A stretch of 64,000 nt of DNA, from NCBI GenBank assembly GCA_024741835.1, contig JAENRP010000187.1, forward strand, positions 17,633 through 81,632. Direction: 5' to 3'. The translations under genes were made by a program, and so were the position numbers. The notes under the pieces were generated by a model. That model had not been told where the DNA came from and did not search any database. It saw only the letters and a program-made list of their open reading frames with translations. This DNA comes from Diplocarpon mali. Its lineage: Eukaryota > Ascomycota > Leotiomycetes > Helotiales > Drepanopezizaceae. Shown piece after piece: positions 56,219-64,000 of this stretch. The first letter of the stretch is position 1. Each line of letters starts with the position of its first letter.

Positions 56219-57669
56219 TGATTCTGGTTGGTGCTGCGGGGGGGGAGTGTCGTTGTGCGCGGAGGGGGGGGAGTACTGCTAGTCTTAATGGTTATGTGAA
56301 ACGAGCCCTTTCTGATCTTCTCACGACCTTCTCTTCTCTCCTCTTAACTTGGGCAACTATATGCCCGTTCCTCTCAACTCGGACCAGCATATGCCCCAGG
56401 TAAAGTGAAGCTCAGTGGGAGACCTATTGAGCTCTGTGTTCTCATTACTTCAGTGTGAGGTGGATTCGATGCGAACCGATGCAGCGCAGCGCTCATCGGA
56501 TCCCCCCTATTTTTGAAGCCGGGAGAGCGGATGAGAGAGAGAGCAGGTCCTCGGATGAAATCAGATTCGCTTAAACCCCCCCCTCCCCCCGAATCCTCTC
56601 GCCGACGCATATCTTAGCCAGGCGCCGAAACGGACCAGTCCTTCGGACCGTCGGCGAAAGAAGAGGGAGGACGGGTCACATATCTGATTTGTGGCTCCGA
56701 AGGCGGGTGCGTCGTGCACCCGGTAGCCATCCCGGCCCGCGGCTCTCGGCTCTCGGCATCCCGACTCTCGGCATCTCGGCGCGGAATCGCTACGGGGCAC
56801 CGTAGCCGGGTGCGCCGATGCAGCGTCTGAGGGAGAACGAGCCGGAGAAAGCATCTCCACACACGGCACACGGCCAACAGCCAGAACAAGACCTCGTGAG
56901 TGTCTGGGGAATCGGTTGCCGCACGTGCCCAGGTTCGGCGCACCAAACCCCCCCTCTCTGACCCCGACCGGCATTTCCTTGCGGGGCGGGACGTGTGAAG
57001 AAAGAAAAGTGACTTTCGCCGCGCAGGCATATGCGCAGGGAGGAGCGGAGTCGGGTCGTGGTGTGCCTGCGGGGGCCGTATGGCATCTGCATCGAACCCG
57101 ACCCACATCACGTGGGCACCGCGCGCAGCGTGGGTCGGGGTCGGGCTGCCAGGTCCAACATGCTTCCGCCGCAGGCGAGTGGACACCACGGTAGCGTCGA
57201 TGCGAGAGTGGGGCGTGTGCACGTGCTCTCGAGGCCTCGACCGCCTTCCACCGGGGGGGGTGTCTGGCCTGCGAGCGCGCACTCGGTGCGGCCTTGCACG
57301 CCGCACAAGGGCGGTGCTTGCCTCCCGATCCCGATCCGCCCTGGTGGGCTGCTCCGACGCCGTCCAGCGGTCGTGTGTGCGTTCGCATTTGCGAGGGGCG
57401 CCTCATCCCAAGACGAAGGCCCTCGTCTCCTGCGGCTGCCGCCTCGTCTGCAAGGGCGATATCGCGAGTCTGCAAGGTGCAGCTCGGCGGGGGCAGAGCG
57501 CAGACACACGAGCGTCGCCCGCCGCATGTGAGCATCGCCCGGCAAGGCCCGCTCGCACGGTGGCGCGGCGTCGGATGATGTCGTGCTATATTGGGCTCTA
57601 TGCCGGTGGACTATGCGATGTCATGGAGCTGTTGGTATGGCTATTACCGACTATTGTGAGGCCTATGAC

Positions 57670-57745
57670 TGACCATCATGACCATCATGACTATTATGAC
57701 GATAACTGACCATGACTATCACTGTAACCATAACCATGGCCATGG
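57670..57745. repeat. Irregular catcatgac / accataaccatgg repeat
   Basis: Short imperfect repeats of cat-gac words followed by accatggccatgg. Simple sequence; no function seen. Confidence 0.7.
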
Positions 57746-58278
57746 CTATTCCTTCCCCTACCCACCCACCTGCACCATGTCCCCCACTTGCGCGCCGTGC
57801 AGGGCCGGGCCGGGCCGTGCTCCTCTAGCCGAGCCAGCCCCGCGGCGCTGGGACCAGCCGACAGGAAGCCCCCGCCAGCTTCCGCGGCCATTACCTAAGC
57901 GCCTCGACGACCGGCTCGCGCCAGAGCCCCGCCCGACCTCTCCTCTCCTCCCCGGCCCACGCCCACGAGGGCGAGACGCCGCGGTCGGAGCCGGAGCCGA
58001 AGACGCAGCCGAAGACGGAGACGGAGACCGGGGCGCGCGGCAGAACCTCCCGGGAAGAGGCAGCGGCGAGGCGGGAGGGGGCGGCAGACGGCGGGGGACC
58101 GCAAGGCCGTGCGGGCGTTCGGTCGGCCGAGCAGGACCGTCAGGACGATCACGCGTTTCCCGAGAGCGAGGGGGTTTGGTGCAGTGGTAGGTCTCATTGT
58201 TGATATGATACTGGAGAGCTAAGCTATGTGGGGGAGGAATATATACACGAATCTTGAATATTTTTCCGGGAAAAAAGG

Positions 58279-58410
58279 GTAGAAGATGACGAAGGTGACG
58301 AGGATGCGGACGAAGATAAAGACGAAAACGCGGGAAAAGACGAAAAAGAAGAAGAATTCGAAAATGACACAGAAGAAGAGGAAAAAGATAAACAAGAAGA
58401 AGAACAACTC
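58279..58410. repeat. Polypurine tract
   Basis: About 130 bases almost entirely A and G on the plus strand. It reads as Lys-rich in one frame and Asp/Glu-rich in another, which marks simple sequence rather than a gene. It lies 3' of the secreted-protein gene. Confidence 0.7.
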
Positions 58411-58552
58411 CCCACGTCTCTCCGCCGAGGCCGGCAATGAAAAAGCGCCGGCTTCTCGTCATCGTGAGTTTCCGTGCGCTCGTTCGGGTCGGGCGGCGGG
58501 CGCCCCTGCAAAGGTCCGCACATCTCCGTCGCCCCCGATCTGCCCCCCCCTT

Positions 58553-59933
58553 CTAGATGTTCAATCCCAGCGCCCGGCAGTCGTCCACCATGCCGTCCTT
58601 CGGCTGGTCGTTGAGGCACACCTGCACGTTGAACAGGCACTCGGCGTTGCTGTCAATCGGCACGCTGTCGGCGAATCCGTCGGCCAGCTGCTTCTTGCCG
58701 TTCTTCTCGAAGCAGCTGATCGTGCCGAGGAAGATCCGGTCCTTGGTCATGCCGTACTTGTTGATCAGCGTGTCTACGTAGGCGTCCTGGCCCTCGGGTC
58801 CTTTGGCCAGGATGTGCTTCCGTCCCTCGACGCAGTACTCCGCCGAGGAGGCCTCCTTGCACGAGGAGTAGGCAGCTCCCCGGTAGACGTAGACCTTCTC
58901 GGCTTGGAGAGCGAGGGAGACGGAGTAGAGCTTGAGCGAGTCGATGACCGTGGCCTGGAGCTCGTCCTGAGTAAAGTTCTTGGAGACCCCGAGGAAGCTC
59001 CCTCCGGAGACGATGGTGTTGATACCTTGCTTGCTGCTGGGATCGGCGTCGATGGTCGCCTTGAAGGCATCCGAAACCGCGGCCTGTTCCCCCTCTGGTC
59101 AGCATCTGATTCCACGCCTTGGCGTCGTCCGACCGGGAGACTGACCTGCCAGTCAGTCACGACTGTCGCGAGGGACGAGGAGACATCGCTCCACTGGAGG
59201 AAGGTGGTTTCCGACTGCGTCGGGAACGTGATCATGCTGAGGAGGGTGTTGGCGTTAGCCAGGACCTGCCCCCCGACGCCTGGGATGACTCCAACAATCA
59301 TGGTCGTCAACTTCATCATGGCCTCGAGAGGAGTCGTGTCGTCGGGCGGTTGGTGAAACTGTGCAGGCGCACCATGTCAGCACGCTCCTTTCCAGCGGTG
59401 CTCCGCCGAGCCGACGGGCGGACATCCATCTTCGAACGGGGAGGGGGGATGAGGAGAGGAAACACCCACGTCTGCGACGATACTCGGAAGGGTCATGGAG
59501 ATGATGCTCGAGGCAAAGGAGATGGCGGTGTTGATCGAGTTCATGTAGCTGTTCCAGTTCTGGATGGCCACCAGGGCATACCTGTGTTGTCCTGTCAGCT
59601 TCGCCTCGCCCCGGGCGAAGAGAGGAGGGGTGGGATGGCTCACCACGAGGGGAGCTGGACGGGCGAGCACGGCTGACCAGCATTGCAGAAGTTGTCGAGA
59701 CCGCAGAAGAAGTTGGGGGCGCCGAACGAGTCGGCCAGAGCCTGCACCTGGTTGGTGGGCGTGGCGGTATAGTTGCTGGTGGTCCAGCCGGCGAGCCACT
59801 TGTCTATGCCGAGGGTCTTCCAGGTTGCCGAGCTGAGCTCCTCCGTCTCGCACGAGGCTTTGTTTGCTCGCGGGACGGGGTTCGCAATGGCGAGAGGGAT
59901 CGCGGCGGCGAGGAGGACTGATGGGAAGTACAT
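58553..59933 (-). CDS. Secreted fungal protein of unknown function (DUF7872-like)
   Basis: Exons 59933-59644, 59581-59470, 59358-59146 and 59083-58553 (introns of 62, 111 and 62 nt), 381 residues, all junctions in frame. The N-terminus MYFPSVLLAAAIPLAIANPV is a signal peptide. Mature protein: SCETEELSSATWKTLGIDKW, QALADSFGAPNFFCGLDNFC, NAGQPCSPVQLPSWYALVA, IQNWNSYMNSINTAISFASS, then TPLEAMMKLTTMIVGVIPGV with amphipathic or membrane-like helices, and a Cys-containing end (YSSCKEASSAEYCVEGRKHI, CLFNVQVCLNDQPKDGMVDD). The pattern matches a family of uncharacterised secreted ascomycete proteins that I believe Pfam lists as DUF7872; that label is from memory and uncertain. Even cysteine spacing suggests disulphides and an extracellular life. 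The gene sits alone in GC-rich DNA. Confidence 0.85.
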
Positions 59934-60639
59934 GTTGGCGGGTGAGGGAGTGTGTGGCGAGGGAGAGATGGGTAGAGGCCGGGCGGTTGGAGGACTGTCG
60001 GGTTGTATGAGGATCGCCTTGTTCGCTCGAAGAGAAGAGTCTGCTCTGATGATGCCTCGAAACTGGCCGACGCTTCGTGGTTTATATACCTCGTCGCAGG
60101 CCGAGAGCCAACACCACCTGGGGCATCATCTCCCGGAGAGGGGAAGGGNGATGGTGTTGCCAGGCTCAATGACGCTCTGGTACGGCATTTGTCCAGCCCT
60201 GCGACGAGGGACGAAGTGGTGACCCGTCGGGATGACTTCTTGGAGCACTTTGACGAGCATTTCCACAAAGTACATCGTATCAACCCTCCCCCTCCCCTGC
60301 CACGCCCTGGTTCTGCGAGCACTTCGACAAAGTACGTCGTCGTCCCCCCCCCTCCCCCCCCCTTTCCCCTGCCTTGCCACGCCCCGGTTCCAAGGGTCTA
60401 TTTCTGGTCGTGGTCCAAGGCGAAGTGATTGATCGGATGGATGAATGGAGAATCCAGACCGAACACGAATCATGCCCGGCCTGCGCAGGGCATGTCAGGA
60501 CCTTGCGGCTTCTTCCCACTACCACACAGCCGTGCGTCGGGGGACGTCCCCCCCCCCGGCCCAGGTATTCGCATTGCTCCTGGTCTCTCGCGACGGCGCC
60601 GGTCGTCTCGACGGGGGGACTTCGCTTAGGCCAGGGGCT

Positions 60640-60680
60640 GGTGGCCTGGTGGCCTGGTAGCCTGGTGGCCTGGATGGCTT
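60640..60680. repeat. 9-bp tandem repeat (ggcctggtg)n
   Basis: Four or five copies of ggcctggtg/ggcctggta followed by ggcctggat. Confidence 0.85.
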
Positions 60681-62973
60681 GATGCCGCTCTGATCGGTCA
60701 CAGCCTTGCACCGGCCCGCCAGGGCGGGACGGGAGGCGCCAGGCGCTTCGGCACCCCCGGCACTTGGAGGTCCGCTTGTATCTTGTGCCGCGGGCAGCAG
60801 CGCGTCGACTCTCACCCCTCCTCCTATTGCGTGGGTCGGTGGGGACGAAGAGGGGAGCTCTGGCAGGACGCGGGCGCACCCGGGGAGTCAGAGCACGTGC
60901 TGGGCACGCCGGGGCACGTCCTCCGCATCGAGCTGTGCCCGCTTGGCAGCTGTCGTGTGCGGAAACAAGGTTCAGATCAACTACGCACGCCACTCTGGAC
61001 GAAACACAGGCCTTCGGCTGGCGCTTGGCCCCGCCAGTCGGGCCAGGATACGACGCGGAGGGGGTGGTCTCGGACGGAAAGTCACGTTACGGGGGAGCCC
61101 TCCGAGCGCGGATCAGCTCCCTCTCTGGATACCGCCATCTCCCGAGACATGGGAGCCGGCAGAGGCATCGCCCCGTGTGTTCGCTGGCTGGCGGCGGGCA
61201 CGCGCGCATGGGCGCCGAGATGCCGTCCGCAGCCCGAACCCACGAAGCGGGAGTGTCGGTGCCGGGAGGGGCCCTCGCCCGGGCCCGGGATCGGCTCGCG
61301 ACTCCTGTCGGCCTCACGCCTCCGCGGCCAGCGACCGCCGTGAGCGGGCCGCCGCGTCCCGAGGGGCGGACCGCATACCCGTCGAAGGCTCCGCTCATCG
61401 AGAGCCCCGCCAGACCGCCCCGGATCGGCTTGGGGTGGTGATCCGTCGACGGTGAAGTTCTGCTTACCTCTTGTCGATAGTGGAGCCGCTCGGAAAGCTC
61501 GGGCCGGCGCCGCGCCTATCCGGACGGGCGCCCGACCCCTCCTGGCCCCACGTGCGTGCTCCGCAACACAGGGCCTCCGCCTGGGCCCCTACTCCACCTG
61601 GGCCTCGCGCTCGATCTGCTGTGCCGTGCCGATACGCGTCGCTCGGGGACCCCACGTGAGCCCGCCGGGCCGGGACCGAAGCCTCCACCCCCCCCCTCTC
61701 CGCGCGGTCGGGAGCTGCGGCCAGCTTCCCGATACCGACCGAGAAGGACAGGACTGCGAGGAGATCTTTGCAGCGCCCGTCGTCCAAGGCCGCGCAAACA
61801 CGACAAGAGAGTAGTTCCACCCCGGCAGACGCACCTGCCAGCACCCGTGGTCGGGGGACCCCCCGGTCGTGATGAGTCAGTAATCAGATGCCTCGAGAAG
61901 AGACCCGCCCCTCTCCCCCAACGGGACGCCTCACGTACCCTCGTCGGAAGACTAAGCCCTGTCGCACGATCGGGATTCCCACTTCGCATCTTAGACAACT
62001 AACTTTCCCTCTTCACTCTCGTCACGCGATGGCTTAGAAGCTGCTCAGGAAGGCTTGCGCGTGTATCGATCGGCTTGGCAGCCTTCGCAGATGCTCGATC
62101 CTGCCCAGGGACGCAGGGCCGTATCCAGCACGGCCCACCGGACAAGGCCTCGTGGCCCGGCACCGAGCCCTCCTGTCTGATCTAGAGTGAAGACCCGGCC
62201 TTCGACAGCCGAGACCCCCACGGCCCCGCATCTGACTGTTCCGACCCGTATTTCTCGAAAAGCACGTGCCGGTCTTTCTCGCTGCATGGGTGCACGTCCG
62301 GTACGAGAGCTCCAATCTCGGCCCCCCATGCCGGGTATATTGATTTTGATGAGCAAGCGTGGTCGTCATCCCTCTCTCCCGGAGGCTGCCAATCCACTCG
62401 CCTCGTCATACGGCCCAGGTCAGCTGGCCGTCTGGAGAAGATCCCTCTACTGGAATTTCCACGACCGGACGGGCGCGACTCTTGCGAGCTCCCCGCGGGG
62501 CTTCCTGCCCCGACCGGTCCGGAGAAAGGTCCTGGGAAGAGAGAGCCCGGGTTGGTGGGTTTGACAGCCCGACCCAACATGCCCAGATCTGATAGCCGGA
62601 CAACCCAAGGAATACCCTTCTCGGGACATGACGAGTGACGTAAGACTCCTATCCCGGCCTCGGCATTGGCACACCCGCTCTGAACATCGGGACTCTTCCC
62701 TGGCCTCCTTCTCCCGTACCGGTGAGGGTTCCAGGGTGGATCTGCCGCCCGTGGGAATCTTAAAAAAAAAAAAGAAGGTGGGTACGCGGTGCTTCGGAGA
62801 CAAGCACGAGGTAGACGTTTCACGATGCCGGTCGACGAGTCTCCTCTCCGGCTTGGCTGTGCTCGGCCCTGGGCGGCGACGCGCCATGGCCTGTGGACAA
62901 GGAAGGGCGGGCAGAGGGCTGAGCTTTGCCGGTGACGGGCGATCAGATTGCCGCGGGAGGTGGAAACTAGGGC

Positions 62974-63030
62974 GGTGGGGATGGGGACGGGGATGGGGAC
63001 GGGGAAGAGAACGGGGATGAGAACGGGGGT
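62974..63030 (+). repeat. G-rich hexamer array (ggggat/ggggac)n
   Basis: Runs of four or more G repeat every six bases about eight times, so the strand could form G-quadruplexes. It lies directly before the AT-rich satellite. Confidence 0.85.
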
Positions 63031-63118
63031 GGGCGTGCGGCGAGGGGGGATTGGGCTTTCCCACGTGCCGCTGGAGAAATACGGGGTGTGAGTCGCCCTG
63101 CCGCGTATGGTTTGAGTC

Positions 63119-63711
63119 AATAGATGAATGTAAATAGAGAGATTCAAGGGATAGATATTGGTGGATAATTGGAAGTAGATGAAATTAAAATTAGGTATTT
63201 GTATATAGTTAGGTAAATGTACGGAGATCGTGTAGGTCAATGAGCCAGTTAGGAGATGGAAATAACCAAATCGAAATAAGAGGTTTAAGGGATGGGAATA
63301 GATGGACAATTAAAAGTAGATGAAATAAGAAGATAGATTAGGTATTTGTATATCATAAGGTAAATGTACGGAGATCGTATTATTTAATTAGCCAGTTTAG
63401 CAGATGGAAATAAATAGATAATCAAAAGTAGACGAAATAAGAAGATAGATTAAGTATTTGTATATAGTTAGGTAAATTTACGGAGATCGTATAGGTCAAT
63501 GAGCCAGTTAGGAGATAGAATTAACCAGATAGAAATAGGAGATTCAAGGGATGGAAATAGAAGGACAATTAAAAGTAGATGAAATAAGAAGATAGATTAG
63601 GTACTTGTATATAATTAGGTAGATAGCATATAATTAGGTGGATATACGAAAATCGTCTAGGTCGATAAGCCAGTTTAATAAATAGAAATAACCAAATGCA
63701 AATAAAGAGAT
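63119..63711. repeat. AT-rich degenerate satellite, about four units of 110-166 bp
   Basis: A sharply bounded AT-rich island between GC-rich flanks. The marker word cggagatcgt (cgaaaatcgt in the last unit) recurs at about 63222, 63369, 63481 and 63647. Around it each unit has aattaaaagtagatgaaataa, gatagattaggta-tttgtatat, aggtaaatgtacgg and gtcaatgagccagtt in the same order. Units differ by point changes and by short deletions. Non-coding. Confidence 0.9.
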
Positions 63712-64000
63712 CGAGAGCTCCACCCGGCCGCTCTGGCACAAAGGCTCTCTCGCGCACCGCCACGCTAGGCCCGCGGCACGTGCTCATGCCACCGAGGCTC
63801 GAGAGGACGTCCCCTCTCCGCCGAGCCCTGCCTCCCCCCCAGTAGACGCGGCCCATCCTCCGCCGGCTCTCTCCACGTGCGCAGCCGGGGTGCCTGCGGC
63901 GCCAAGGCCATCTGGCAGCTCGCCCGCGCCGGGGAGCCCAGGATCGGTGGGATCTCTCGTGCGAGGCGGCGGGAGCGTGGCGGGGCCACCATCCCCCCCC
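63712..64000. other. GC-rich right edge, nothing recognised
   Basis: Less than 300 bases after the satellite. Open frames touch the window edge but show no motif. Confidence 0.5.

Larger units (their letters stand above)
56219..58552. other. GC-rich intergenic DNA
   Basis: About 2.3 kb of high-GC DNA. Long open frames occur in several phases of both strands (up to 324 codons), as expected when stop codons are rare; none has a family motif, and their Arg/Pro/Ala/Cys-rich compositions differ from the neighbouring genes. It includes a catcatgac/catgac tandem stretch (about 57670-57745) and the polypurine tract listed separately. A tRNA-like word at 58176 (tggtgcagtgg) has no B box after it. Confidence 0.5.
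59934..63118. other. GC-rich intergenic DNA, no gene accepted
   Basis: About 3.2 kb, very GC-rich, with an N at 60149. It contains a ccctcccc/gcatttc-type repeat pair near 60240-60400 (two similar copies of a gagcatttcgacaaagtac-like phrase), a ggcctggt repeat at 60640-60680, and a G-rich hexamer array at 62974-63030. Many overlapping open frames of 100-375 codons exist on both strands; none shows a family motif or splice-supported model. Confidence 0.5.

Noticed and set aside
56561..57535. 324-codon minus-strand frame in GC-rich DNA
   Set aside because: Several frames are open together because stops are rare at high GC; Cys/Arg/His-rich sequence without conserved motif.
58170..58215. tRNA-like A box (tggtgcagtgg)
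   Set aside because: No B box, no acceptor-stem pairing downstream.
58286..59356. 356-codon plus-strand frame
   Set aside because: Antisense shadow of the four-exon secreted-protein gene, starting in a polypurine tract.
62182..63309. 375-codon minus-strand frame
   Set aside because: Runs from GC-rich DNA through a G-rich array into the AT satellite; no conserved motif.

Overview
The window looks like nuclear DNA of a filamentous ascomycete (Pezizomycotina; Leotiomycetes is my guess, not shown). Reasons: genes are broken by many short introns (about 41-105 nt, gt...ag); the gene set includes fungal families (AceA-type copper-fist factor, 14-TM DHA2 transporter, Ppn2, GH43 arabinanase, DUF5672 protein); and gene-dense stretches alternate with gene-poor AT-rich and GC-rich blocks. 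Broken genes whose in-frame stops are all explainable by C-to-T change suggest repeat-induced point mutation (RIP) or a similar decay. There are assembly gaps (N) at 1601-1728, 12990-12991, 33673-33809 and 60149. Gene models below were spliced by eye: each keeps reading frame across its introns, but none was tested against transcripts.

Layout. 1-1346: a low-complexity protein gene running off the left edge. 1.3-5.2 kb: no gene seen, several short repeats. 5.2-7.0 kb: copper-fist transcription factor. 7.0-10.8 kb: gene relics, chiefly a dead GH5 glycosidase. 10.8-12 kb: an uncharacterised gene. 12-14.2 kb: nothing recognised. 14.2-21.5 kb: DPH1, a nitrilase-superfamily omega-amidase, a DUF5672 type II membrane protein and a secreted GH43 endo-arabinanase. 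21.5-28 kb: an AT-rich, gene-free block ending in an 8-bp minisatellite. 28.7-33.7 kb: NAD formate dehydrogenase and a DHA2 transporter. 34-56.2 kb: a housekeeping-dense block (MAM33/p32, VTA1, SPT8, a conserved unknown, pICln, aldose 1-epimerase, Med8, an EF-hand protein, NUS1, Ppn2, a class II eIF4E and a sugar transporter). 56.2-64 kb: GC-rich DNA with one secreted-protein gene, ending in an AT-rich ~110-166 bp satellite.

The genes do not form one pathway. A recurring layout is the head-to-head pair sharing a short upstream region: DPH1/nitrilase, MAM33/VTA1, pICln/epimerase, Med8/EF-hand, NUS1/Ppn2 and eIF4E/sugar transporter. I found no biosynthetic cluster, CRISPR array, convincing tRNA, rRNA or intact transposon. 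The observations I rate highest are the small gene relic beside MED8 (four internal stops, all TAA/TAG), the decayed GH5 gene, the duplicated Cys/His motif in the N-terminal tail of the DHA2 transporter, the class II eIF4E, and the Gly-to-Ala change in the dinucleotide-binding loop of formate dehydrogenase.
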